Part shown: piece by piece, positions 15,723-23,049 of the stretch | Layout: each line of letters begins with the position of its first letter | Position numbering within the stretch: the first letter of the stretch is position 1 | Origin: Bacillota bacterium | Lineage (GTDB): Bacteria > Bacillota > Clostridia > Christensenellales > Aristaeellaceae | Direction: 5' to 3' | Length of the DNA: 25,086 nt | Assembly (NCBI GenBank): GCA_023392515.1 | Contig: JAEVYX010000056.1 | Coordinates: 1-25,086, forward strand | Position numbers and translations under genes: made by a program | Notes under the pieces: model-generated | The model's input: only the letters and a program-made list of their open reading frames with translations | Databases searched by the model: none | What the model was told of the DNA's origin: nothing

Positions 15723-15756
15723 GAAGGGGCTTTCCTGTTTTCAGGATCGCCCCTTC
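15723..15756 (-). terminator. Intrinsic terminator of the HAD hydrolase gene
   Basis: GAAGGGGC (15723-15730) pairs with GCCCCTTC (15749-15756), with an inner TCCTG/CAGGA stem. On the minus strand it is followed by ATTTTTC. The hairpin overlaps the last codons and the stop of the HAD gene. Confidence 0.75.
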
Positions 15757-16388
15757 AGCACATATTCCGCCGCTTCCGCCAAATCCTTCAAAACAGGAAC
15801 CCCTGCCTGCAGCAAGGTTGGCAGTGCCTGATGGCCCCCGGCAATCAGCGCACAGCCGCAGCCGATTTCCCTGGCCACCTCCGCATCGTGGAGTGTATCC
15901 CCCAAAAAGATTGCCTGCCGGGGGTCCACCTGGTGGCTCTTTAGAAAATCCTTTGCCAGTTGAACCTTGCTGGTGGCATAGATATGGCTTAGCCCCAGCG
16001 CCGCCTCAAAATAGGTGCCGATGGGAAAACGGGCGAGCTGCTCGTGCAAATGCTCCTGTTTGGAGGCGGACAGGATTGCCTGATAAAGCCCCGCCTTGTG
16101 AAATGCCTCCAGCGTTTCCACAGCCCCTTCATGCAATGCGCAATCCTGGCTCATCTCCATATATCCCATAGACCAGGCGTTGGCTACCTGGTCAAACATT
16201 TCATCCGGCACGCCGGCGTCCCGGTAGTAATCCCGTATGGGAAAGCGAAAAATCCGGTGATAATCGCTGACCGAGCCCAAGGGCTTCAGCCCGAAGCGGG
16301 GAAAAACCGCATTGTTGACGGCCAGCGCCGTTTCCACATCGTTAAGCAGCGTACCATTCCAATCCCACAGCACATAGGTCCAAGACAT
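15741..16388 (-). CDS. HAD hydrolase with DxNGT motif I
   Basis: 215 residues. HAD motif I reads WDWNGTLLND (8-17): the nucleophilic aspartate (D9) is present, but the second aspartate, normally the acid/base, is asparagine (N11). The rest is orthodox: ILSASKQ (motif II), a lysine before DFLKS, and FLGDTLHDAEVAREIGC (motif IV), as in phosphoglycolate phosphatase-like proteins. WDWNGT variants form a recognisable group among HAD proteins, so this is probably a lineage feature rather than damage, but activity may differ. The start at 16388 has GGGAGG nine bases upstream; that ribosome site is the 3' arm of a terminator hairpin (16397-16434). Confidence 0.85.
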   Translation of the reverse strand: MSWTYVLWDWNGTLLNDVETALAVNNAVFPRFGLKPLGSVSDYHRIFRFPIRDYYRDAGVPDEMFDQVANAWSMGYMEMSQDCALHEGAVETLEAFHKAGLYQAILSASKQEHLHEQLARFPIGTYFEAALGLSHIYATSKVQLAKDFLKSHQVDPRQAIFLGDTLHDAEVAREIGCGCALIAGGHQALPTLLQAGVPVLKDLAEAAEYVLKGRS

Positions 16389-16396
16389 GCAAAAAA

Positions 16397-16434
16397 TCCT
16401 CCCTTTTGCGCATATGATACGGCAAAAGGGAGGA
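16397..16434 (-). terminator. Intrinsic terminator of the FAD dehydrogenase gene, overlapping the next ribosome site
   Basis: A perfect 13-bp stem, TCCTCCCTTTTGC (16397-16409) with GCAAAAGGGAGGA (16422-16434), has a 12-base loop and is followed on the minus strand by six T (16391-16396). The 3' arm contains the GGGAGG that serves as ribosome site for the HAD gene at 16388. Confidence 0.85.
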
Positions 16435-16442
16435 GGTGTCAA
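16414..16442 (-). promoter_or_regulatory. SigA-type promoter of the HAD gene, inside the terminator
   Basis: On the minus strand a perfect TTGACA (16437-16442) is 17 bases from TATCAT (16414-16419). The -10 box lies in the terminator loop, so transcription should begin near 16407, after the 5' arm. Confidence 0.75.
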
Positions 16443-16470
16443 CGCTTCGCACAGCGCCGGGCTGTGTGCA

Positions 16471-17886
16471 TCAGGACATTTTGCCCGCGATATCCCTGGC
16501 TACGGCAATGCCGGTAACGCTGGCCTGCATCAGTCCCCGGGTGATTCCCGCCCCGTCGCCAATGGCGTACAGGCCGGAAATGGCGGTTTCGAACTGGTTG
16601 TTCACCAGGATTTTGCTGGAATAAAACTTGACCTCCACCCCGTACAGCAATGTGTTTTTACTATACAGACCCGGGGCCAGGTTATCAAAGGCCTTCAAGG
16701 CTTCCACAATGCTGGTCAGATGCCTGGGAGGCAATACAAAGCTCAAGTCTCCCGGCACCGCTGTGCCCAGGGTAGGGATGGTGGTGGACTTGTTCAAGCG
16801 GCTTAAGTCCGTGCGGCGGCCCTGGAGCAAATCTCCCAGCCGCTGGACCATGATAGGCCCGCCGGTGAGCATATTTCCCAACTGGGCAATATAGCGGCCA
16901 TACTCAATGGGCTGGTTGAAGGGTTCGGTGAACCTGGTAGACACCAGCATGGCAAAGTTGGTGTTGCCGGTGCGCCGGGACTCATCGCCATAGCTGTGAC
17001 CGTTTACCACGGCAATACCGCCCTCATAATGCTCCTCGCTGACCACGCCGCCGGGATTCATGCAAAAAGTGCGCACTTTGTTTTCGTAGGTGTCGCTGTA
17101 ATACACCAGCTTCGCCTCGTACAGGTGCTTTGTCAGATGATCCATAATGGCATTGGGTACTTCTACCCGCACGCCGATATCCACTTCGTTGTTCTGGGTG
17201 CGCAGTTTCAGCCTGCCCGCCTCAGCCGCAAGCCAGGCCGCCCCGCCCCGTCCGGGAGCCGCCACCACATGGGGCGCCAGCGCGGTATAGGGTTCACCCT
17301 GGCGGGGAGAAAGCTTTACGCCCACAACGTTTCCGTTTTCCACCAGAATATCCGTGGCGGTGGTCAGTTCCGCAAACTCCGTGTTGGTATTCCCAACCAG
17401 AAAATCGTGCATGGCCGCCAACACGCTGCCCGCGTATTCCGTGCCTAAATGGCGCACCGGGCAGGGAATCAGCCGGATATTATGGCGGCTGGCCTCATAG
17501 GCGATTTCATCCACCCTGCGGTCATCCAGGCCGTGTACTTCGGTAGGCGCACCAAAGCGCAGATATATTTCATCGGCATGCTGAATCAGCTTTTGCGCCT
17601 GCTGGTGGCCCATATAATCGCTGATATGGCCCCCCACCTCGTCGCTGAGAGACAGCTTGCCATCGGAAAAAGCGCCGGCGCCTGCCCAGCCGTGAACAAT
17701 GCCGCAAGGATCGCAATGAACGCACTTGCCTGTCAGCCTGGCCGGGCAGGTACGCCTGGCGATGGCACGGCCCACATCCACGATCAGTACCTTGCTTTCA
17801 GGTTTTATGGCTGCCAGCTCCAGGGCTGTAAAAATGCCGGCCGGGCCCGCGCCAATAACAATCGCATCATACCGCTTTTGTTCCAT
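16471..17886 (-). CDS. NAD(P)/FAD-dependent dehydrogenase (COG2509-like)
   Basis: 471 residues. The N-terminal dinucleotide fold has VIGAGPAGIFTALELA (10-25) and IVDVGRA. A cysteine cluster follows (C47, C55, C58, C61; C-x7-C-x2-C-x2-C), then GWAGAGAFSDGKLSL (66-80), the signature of the uncharacterised FAD-dependent dehydrogenase family. Near the C-terminus ISGLYAIGDGAGITRGLMQA is the second FAD-contacting block. The substrate is unknown for the family as far as I know; the cysteines could bind a metal or act in redox. AAGGAGG is seven bases before the ATG at 17886. The mRNA has an 85-base structured leader and its own promoter, and the gene ends before a strong terminator. Confidence 0.9.
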   Translation of the reverse strand: MEQKRYDAIVIGAGPAGIFTALELAAIKPESKVLIVDVGRAIARRTCPARLTGKCVHCDPCGIVHGWAGAGAFSDGKLSLSDEVGGHISDYMGHQQAQKLIQHADEIYLRFGAPTEVHGLDDRRVDEIAYEASRHNIRLIPCPVRHLGTEYAGSVLAAMHDFLVGNTNTEFAELTTATDILVENGNVVGVKLSPRQGEPYTALAPHVVAAPGRGGAAWLAAEAGRLKLRTQNNEVDIGVRVEVPNAIMDHLTKHLYEAKLVYYSDTYENKVRTFCMNPGGVVSEEHYEGGIAVVNGHSYGDESRRTGNTNFAMLVSTRFTEPFNQPIEYGRYIAQLGNMLTGGPIMVQRLGDLLQGRRTDLSRLNKSTTIPTLGTAVPGDLSFVLPPRHLTSIVEALKAFDNLAPGLYSKNTLLYGVEVKFYSSKILVNNQFETAISGLYAIGDGAGITRGLMQASVTGIAVARDIAGKMS

Positions 17887-17887
17887 G

Positions 17888-17931
17888 CAAGTGCCTCCTT
17901 TGGACTTGAGCGCCCGCAGATTGCGGTGCGC
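17888..17931 (-). promoter_or_regulatory. Leader stem-loops, one with the ribosome site in its loop
   Basis: GCGC/GCGC with an inner CCGCA/TGCGG stem (17910-17931) is followed by CAAGT (17888-17892) pairing with ACTTG (17904-17908). The second stem puts AAGGAGG in its loop. It may modulate translation of the FAD dehydrogenase. Confidence 0.35.
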
Positions 17932-17933
17932 AT

Positions 17934-17970
17934 AAAAGAGGCCCTGGGCAAATTTGCTCAGGGCTCTTTT
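17934..17970 (-). terminator. Terminator or attenuator hairpin at the start of the FAD dehydrogenase mRNA
   Basis: AAAAGAG...GCAAA pairs with TTTGC...CTCTTTT across the whole 37 bases with one bulge and one wobble. It lies 90 bases after the stop of the Ig-like gene, so it can end that transcript, and it starts at the expected first base of the FAD gene transcript. Confidence 0.6.
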
Positions 17971-17977
17971 GCGATTT

Positions 17978-18006
17978 ATTTTAGCACAAATCGTATGGAT
18001 TGGCAA
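17978..18006 (-). promoter_or_regulatory. SigA-type promoter of the FAD dehydrogenase gene
   Basis: On the minus strand TTGCCA (18001-18006) is 17 bases from TAAAAT (17978-17983). The predicted start near 17971 is immediately before the hairpin at 17934-17970. Confidence 0.65.
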
Positions 18007-18060
18007 GCCATCGTACAAAGATTGACAGGCCCCACGATTTACGCTTTTTAAACAATGCGT

Positions 18061-20403
18061 TCAAACTGCCGGAGTATTGAACTTTGCGAAGAATTCGGGA
18101 GACTGTACCTCTTCCCAAATCTGGTTCGCCTGGGGAATATGCCATTCCATGCCATCGGCGGTGACATAATCGGTAATTGCCACCTGCACCCGGTGAAGAT
18201 CGGTGTAGTTTGGGACGGAGGAATAGCTGAATCCCCGGCCGACTGTTGCGCTGCCGGGATTCAATTGCAGAACATAGCTGCAGTAAACGTACGCCTGGTT
18301 GGCAGTGCCCATGCGCAGCATGTTGTTGCTCAGGTCATAGCCCCGAATGGCGAAGCTGACATGGGTAACGACCATATTGCTGTCATTGGCCAATTGTACC
18401 GACGGCTCGTAGTTGCTGGCGTTTAACAGCAGCGATAGGGAATGCACCCTTACAGCCCGGTTATAGTCACCGCAATTGACGATGGCCGTATCCGTATAGC
18501 TGCCCTCGTCCGACACGGCGGTAATGATGACCTGGCCCCAGGCCGCGGGCGTAACGGTGGCGTTGATGCTAGAACCGGTCACTTTGGCAATGCTCGTGTT
18601 GCTGGAGGACCAGTGGATTTTTGTATTGGATGCGTCATAGGGGTCCAGTACGGCGGTAAGCGTCCCCTGGTCGCCCACGCCAACGCGGATTTCATCCTGC
18701 GCAAGCGTCATGCCGTACAGGGGCTGGATTACATATACGGTGGCCTTATCCGTCTTTTTGCTGCCATCCTGGCAAACGACGGATATGATGGCCGTGCCCC
18801 GCTTGAGGGCGGTAACCAGCCCGTTTTGATCGACGATGGCTACCTTGGGATTGCTGCTTTGCCAAACCACCGTCTTGTCCGTTGTATTCTCCGGGCTGAT
18901 AACATAGGACAATTGCGCGGTGGTCTGCACGGTCACATTCAGCTTATCCGCATCCAGTTCTATTTTGGTGGCGGGTTGCACAACGGTTAATGTGCAGGAT
19001 GCGGTAATGTTCGGAAAATCCTTCGCGGCGGCGGTGATGGTTACCTGTCCGGGCAGGAGGGGCGTTACGTCACCCTTGGCGTTGACGGTGGCGATGGTCT
19101 CATCGCTGGAGGTCCACACCAATGATTTGTCGCTGGTGTTTTTGGGAAGCACCGTCGCCGCCATTTTCTTTGTCTTGCCGACCCAGATGGTGGCCGCCGT
19201 CTCCTTGAGGGTGATTTCCGTTGGCTGCTGCAGGACGGTAATGGCTTTGGACGCTTTCTTTCCGCTGCCGTCCGCCGCCGTGGCGGTAATGGTTACCTTG
19301 CCCCGGGCCAGTCCGGTGACAATGCCGTTTGCGTCCACGGTGGCAATCTTGTCGCTCTTGCTTTTAAAAGTTGCGGACTGAACGGAAGCGTCAGACGGCA
19401 TATAAGATACAGTAAGCGGAAGGGTTTCCCCAACATAGAGCGTTGCGTCACCTGCGCCCAAGGCCATCTTCGTTATCGGCTGAATGACGGTGACGGTGCA
19501 GGCGGCGGTGATATCGGGGTTGCTTTCGCTTGCGGCGATGATTTGGCAGGTGCCCACGGCCACGGGCTTGATATTGCCTTTTTTGTCTACCGTAGCAACC
19601 GCTTCATTGGTGGATTGATAAAGAACCGTCCGGTTGCTTACGCCCTCCGGCGCCAGGGTTGCTTTCAGGGCAGCCTTTTTTTCCATGGCCAGCAGGATTT
19701 CCGTTTTATTAAGGGAAATCCCTGCTGCAGGCCTTGCAACCTGCACCGTTACCTTGGCTTTCAGCTTTTTTCCGTCCTTTGTAACACCTGCTGCGGTAAT
19801 GGTGGCTTTGCCCTTTTTGATGCCGGTGACCACGCCGTTTTCATCCACGGCTGCAATCTTCTCATTGCTGGACGCAAAACTCAGCGCCCGCTTTGAAGAA
19901 CCGGCCGGGGTGAGGGTCATGGCAAGGTCCAGCGCAGCGCCTTCAAAAACCGTCTCGGTTTTGTTTGCAAAGGCGATGGTTTCTGGTGTGACCGGAATGA
20001 CATCCGCCTGCGCCGCAGCCGGCACAATGTTGGACAGCCGGGCAAGGTTTCCCTCGTCCGCATGAAGCTGAACCTGATACGTGGTGCCGGGCGTCAAGGT
20101 GAGCCCAGACAGGACGATGGTTCCGTCCGCCGCAGGTGGAAAGGGAACCGGAGTTTGAAATGTCTGATCCCCGGAGAGGATGCCGCCGGATTGGGCGTTT
20201 GCCGCCTCGGGTGCGTAGACGGCCGTCAGCGTTTGGGGCACATAGCCTTCTTCCCATTGGGAGAGAGTCAATATGAAACCATCTGCATACGCAGCCACAT
20301 TTTCCAGCACAATTGCCGGAACAGACTGCGCCAAAGCGGCCCCGGATACCAGTGCCAGTAAAAGGGCCAACACCATACAGGCAAGGGATTTCCGATTCAA
20401 CAT
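18061..20403 (-). CDS. Secreted protein with six bacterial Ig-like (Big_2) domains
   Basis: 780 residues. A signal peptide (about 1-25, ending ALAQ) is followed by a fibronectin-like N-terminal region (about 26-134). Six tandem Big_2 domains of about 85 residues follow (roughly 135-225, 226-309, 310-394, 395-478, 479-563, 564-650). Each shows the family pattern of an SS/SN-x-x-I/VATVD strand, GxVT, then GxxxITA. A separate C-terminal domain of about 130 residues (SLLLNASNYEPSVQL onward, with VSFAIRGYDLSNN) resembles FxLYD-type beta domains but is not firmly assigned. No LPXTG or SLH anchor is visible, so it is released or held non-covalently. AAGGAGG is nine bases before the ATG. Likely role: surface adhesion or matrix; inference. 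Confidence 0.88.
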   Translation of the reverse strand: MLNRKSLACMVLALLLALVSGAALAQSVPAIVLENVAAYADGFILTLSQWEEGYVPQTLTAVYAPEAANAQSGGILSGDQTFQTPVPFPPAADGTIVLSGLTLTPGTTYQVQLHADEGNLARLSNIVPAAAQADVIPVTPETIAFANKTETVFEGAALDLAMTLTPAGSSKRALSFASSNEKIAAVDENGVVTGIKKGKATITAAGVTKDGKKLKAKVTVQVARPAAGISLNKTEILLAMEKKAALKATLAPEGVSNRTVLYQSTNEAVATVDKKGNIKPVAVGTCQIIAASESNPDITAACTVTVIQPITKMALGAGDATLYVGETLPLTVSYMPSDASVQSATFKSKSDKIATVDANGIVTGLARGKVTITATAADGSGKKASKAITVLQQPTEITLKETAATIWVGKTKKMAATVLPKNTSDKSLVWTSSDETIATVNAKGDVTPLLPGQVTITAAAKDFPNITASCTLTVVQPATKIELDADKLNVTVQTTAQLSYVISPENTTDKTVVWQSSNPKVAIVDQNGLVTALKRGTAIISVVCQDGSKKTDKATVYVIQPLYGMTLAQDEIRVGVGDQGTLTAVLDPYDASNTKIHWSSSNTSIAKVTGSSINATVTPAAWGQVIITAVSDEGSYTDTAIVNCGDYNRAVRVHSLSLLLNASNYEPSVQLANDSNMVVTHVSFAIRGYDLSNNMLRMGTANQAYVYCSYVLQLNPGSATVGRGFSYSSVPNYTDLHRVQVAITDYVTADGMEWHIPQANQIWEEVQSPEFFAKFNTPAV

Positions 20404-20548
20404 TCGTTCAATCCTCCTTCTTGATGCGATCAGGCAGGCGGTATGCCTTTCCCAGGTTTATTATTTATTGTTAATAACGTATGATACCGGGAATTTCATG
20501 CAAATAAATCCGTATTTGACACCTTGCACGGCATTTTGCTATAAATTG

Positions 20549-21013
20549 TCAGCGGTGAATGGAACTCAAGATTCGTGTGAGGCTGGAAAGGCTTTCGTTC
20601 AATTCACGAAGCTCACCGGTGGACAGGCTTTCCGCCCATTGGGAAACCTGATCCAAAATGGTTGCGCGGATGGCTGTCAGCTTTTCCACCCCTTCGGGGC
20701 AGATGATGATATTAACCACCCGGCGGTCTTCGGCATCCTGTTCCCGCTTTACCAGGTTGGCAGCGGTGAGCCTGTCCACCAGGGGGGTGATGTTGGGTTT
20801 GGCAATCCCCAACCGGCGGGAAATTTCACTGACCGACATGGAGCCGTTATCACTAAGCATCGCCAAGACCTGCACATGGGATAAGGGGATTCCGTATTCC
20901 CGCTGGATGGTGTCCATGTGCAAAAGCCGCTTGCGGAAGATCGGCAAAGCGGCAAATAGGTTTTGTGCGATGCTGTCCACCATGATGGGATCTGATGTGC
21001 GTTTTTTGGGCAT
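20549..21013 (-). CDS. MarR family transcriptional regulator
   Basis: 154 residues. A winged helix-turn-helix of MarR type is clear: HVQVLAMLSDNGSMSVSEISRRLGIAKPNITPLVDRL (split here as recognition helices at about 60-83), then the wing DAEDRR (93-98), with dimerisation helices at both ends. These regulators bind palindromic operators as dimers and usually lose DNA affinity on binding phenolic or oxidising ligands. The ATG at 21013 is chosen because GGAGGAG lies eight bases upstream. It is preceded by a near-consensus promoter (21098-21126) and two palindromes, which suggests autoregulation. The Ig-like gene follows 145 bases downstream in the same direction and could be read through, but no target is proven. 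Confidence 0.9.
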   Translation of the reverse strand: MPKKRTSDPIMVDSIAQNLFAALPIFRKRLLHMDTIQREYGIPLSHVQVLAMLSDNGSMSVSEISRRLGIAKPNITPLVDRLTAANLVKREQDAEDRRVVNIIICPEGVEKLTAIRATILDQVSQWAESLSTGELRELNESLSSLTRILSSIHR

Positions 21014-21030
21014 AGAAGTGTCTCCTCCTC

Positions 21031-21046
21031 GCATGCGGACGCATGC
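21031..21046. promoter_or_regulatory. GCATGC inverted repeat upstream of the MarR gene
   Basis: GCATGC (21031-21036), four bases, GCATGC (21041-21046) lies in the MarR leader just before its ribosome site. Candidate operator half-sites. Confidence 0.3.
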
Positions 21047-21077
21047 ATATTACATCCTTTGGAAAAAATGTCGGTCA

Positions 21078-21090
21078 TTTCTGACAGAAA
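21078..21090. promoter_or_regulatory. TTTCTGACAGAAA palindrome, candidate MarR operator
   Basis: A perfect 13-base palindrome (6+1+6) sits at the expected transcription start of the MarR gene, a typical autoregulation site. Confidence 0.4.
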
Positions 21091-21097
21091 CGAAACA

Positions 21098-21126
21098 ATT
21101 ATATACCATATGATAAATGATGACAA
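21098..21126 (-). promoter_or_regulatory. SigA-type promoter of the MarR gene
   Basis: On the minus strand TTGTCA (21121-21126) is 17 bases from a perfect TATAAT (21098-21103). Confidence 0.75.
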
Positions 21127-21372
21127 TGGGGAAGTGAGCTATAAATCCGAACGATATGTTGTTGCAATCAAGAAAATTTCATGTTTTGCACCGCAGATGC
21201 CCATAAAGGAAAAAACATGCAGGGAAATGATGCGGTTTATCGTTATATCTGATGTAACAAATGTATGTATGCCGAAAGAGTGGCATCGCCGCTTTTTTCG
21301 ATTCAGGGTTTAGATTTTATGAGCTTTGCGCACCTCCGGCGCAGGATTCAAGTAACAGTTTTTTAAAGTTTC

Positions 21373-21401
21373 TTTACAACTTTGTCTCAATCAGGTAAAA
21401 T
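21373..21401 (+). promoter_or_regulatory. SigA-type promoter of the motor operon
   Basis: TTTACA (21373-21378) is 17 bases from TAAAAT (21396-21401); transcription would start near 21408, about 32 bases before the GTG. Confidence 0.7.
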
Positions 21402-21439
21402 AAACCTAAACATCTAGAAAGCGGCGGTGAAATAATAAC

Positions 21440-23047
21440 GTGTTTGCAGATGTGTTGAATCAATTCCTAAGCAATCTGGTGAACGCCCTGGTCTATGCGG
21501 CCATCGCATTAGTAACCCTTGCGGGGGTCTTGAAATGTTTGCTTCCCGTATGGCGCAACATCCGTATCCTCCGCAGAAGCATTCACCGCCTGGAGAGCGC
21601 CGGGCCGGAAGAGCGGCCCATATGGCAGGAAAGCCGATTTCTAGGCAAGAAGCTTCAAAGCATCTGGCAGCGGTTTTTGACCAATGCGGAGCAGTTGGAC
21701 GCACGGGGCCTCCCCTGCCATGTGGAGGATTTCATCAACGACGAAACCATCGTTCACAATCCCGGGCATTCTCAATTGGCGGAACTGATTCCCAGCCTAT
21801 TAACCTCCCTGGGTATTCTGGGTACCTTTATGGGGCTCATGCAGGGTCTGTCCGGATTGGATATGAGTACGGCAGCCAATATTATGAAGGGAATCCCCTC
21901 CCTGATCAACGGCATGCATTACGCCTTTGCCACGTCCGTGGCAGGCATTACCTGCTCGCTTACGTTCAACGTGCTTCACCGCGTCGCCACGGGCGGCGCC
22001 TACAAGGCCTTGGACGAATTCGGCGAGGTCTTTACCCTGACGGCTATGCAGATTCCCCTTAATAACGATGTGCAGCTCATCATCCAAAACCAGGACAGGA
22101 ACGCCATGCTCAGCCAGGCAACGGAAGATATCAGCGGCCGGATGGCGGGCAGCATGGAAATGGCCATCGGCCGGGCCATGCAGCCGGTTACCATGGCTAT
22201 GGACAACTTTATTATCGGCGCCACGCAGGAGCAGATCGAGGGCGTGCAGCACATTGTTACTTCCTTTATAGAGCAGATGAACGCCTCCCTAAACGGGCAG
22301 TTCCTGAAACTGGGGCAGACCATTTCGGCCATCAACCAATCTCAGGTGGTCTCCCACGACCATTTGGACCGCTCCATGTCCGCCACCCAGGCCATTGTGC
22401 AGGAGGTATCCAAGCTGGAGCAGGTTACCCAGTCCGTTATGGAGCGCTTTGAAAACTATGTGGATACCATGCAAAAGGCACGGCTGGAGGATGTGGAATT
22501 CTCTCGCAGGGCAGGGGATTTGCTGGCCAACATGCATAAGGCCTCCGAGCATCAGGCGGCGTACCTGAACAAGCTGCAGGAATATCAGGCAGCGCTGCAG
22601 GGAAGCCTGCAGGAATACACCTCCTGGAGCGACCGTATCCTGGACGGCCTCCACAGCCAGTCCCAGGAGATGACCTCCGAATTGCACGGCGCATCCCTGG
22701 AATTGCAGGAAGGCAGCCAAATGCTATCCAAGAGCTATTCTACCTTTGTTGAGAATATTTCCGAAGGCTTGGCCCGGGCGCTGGGCATGTTTGATGAAAA
22801 CATGCACGACCTGATTCAGACCCTGAACAGCACCCTGGAGGAGCTGGGCGGCACCGTTGAAAAAATGCCTGACCAGATGCGCCGCAACGCCGACCGTTAC
22901 GGCCAGCAGGTGGACATGTATGTCAGCTCCATCTCCCAATTGCAGCAGGCCGTGTCGGATATAGCCCGGTCGCTTGGCAGCCAGCCGGCCCTGGAAAAAC
23001 CGAAAAAGGGTAAGGATGATAAGTTTACCGTAGCAGAGGGGGCGTGA
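21440..23047 (+). CDS. MotA/TolQ/ExbB-type proton channel with long cytoplasmic tail (ZorA-like)
   Basis: 535 residues. Membrane helices lie at about 13-35, 113-137 and 158-180, as in ExbB/TolQ. The second carries LTSLGILGTFMGLMQGL and the third YAFATSVAGITCSLTF, the two conserved channel blocks of the MotA/ExbB superfamily. The remaining about 350 residues (185-535) are almost entirely helical, polar and glutamine-rich, predicting a long cytoplasmic coiled-coil tail; this layout is the hallmark of ZorA of the Zorya phage-defence motor. Five copies would surround two copies of the MotB-like partner encoded next. Start is GTG at 21440, with GGCGGTG ten bases upstream. Zorya membership is inference: ZorC, ZorD or ZorE are not beside it. 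Confidence 0.85.
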   Translation: MFADVLNQFLSNLVNALVYAAIALVTLAGVLKCLLPVWRNIRILRRSIHRLESAGPEERPIWQESRFLGKKLQSIWQRFLTNAEQLDARGLPCHVEDFINDETIVHNPGHSQLAELIPSLLTSLGILGTFMGLMQGLSGLDMSTAANIMKGIPSLINGMHYAFATSVAGITCSLTFNVLHRVATGGAYKALDEFGEVFTLTAMQIPLNNDVQLIIQNQDRNAMLSQATEDISGRMAGSMEMAIGRAMQPVTMAMDNFIIGATQEQIEGVQHIVTSFIEQMNASLNGQFLKLGQTISAINQSQVVSHDHLDRSMSATQAIVQEVSKLEQVTQSVMERFENYVDTMQKARLEDVEFSRRAGDLLANMHKASEHQAAYLNKLQEYQAALQGSLQEYTSWSDRILDGLHSQSQEMTSELHGASLELQEGSQMLSKSYSTFVENISEGLARALGMFDENMHDLIQTLNSTLEELGGTVEKMPDQMRRNADRYGQQVDMYVSSISQLQQAVSDIARSLGSQPALEKPKKGKDDKFTVAEGA

Positions 23048-23049
23048 AC

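Larger units (their letters stand above)
21014..21439. other. Divergent intergenic region, no gene seen
   Basis: This stretch of 426 bases separates the MarR gene and the motor operon. It holds a promoter at each end (21098-21126 minus, 21373-21401 plus) and two palindromes. The middle is A+T-richer than its surroundings. An 84-codon frame at 21059-21313 has no ribosome site, begins inside the MarR promoter region, and resembles nothing I know, so I do not call it. Confidence 0.6.

Noticed and set aside
18442..20065. Plus-strand frames opposite the Ig-like gene
   Set aside because: They mirror the repeat domains and have no start signals; the minus-strand protein with signal peptide explains the region.
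21059..21313. 84-codon plus-strand frame in the MarR-motor intergenic region
   Set aside because: No ribosome site, start lies within the MarR leader, low-complexity composition unlike neighbours, and no recognisable family.
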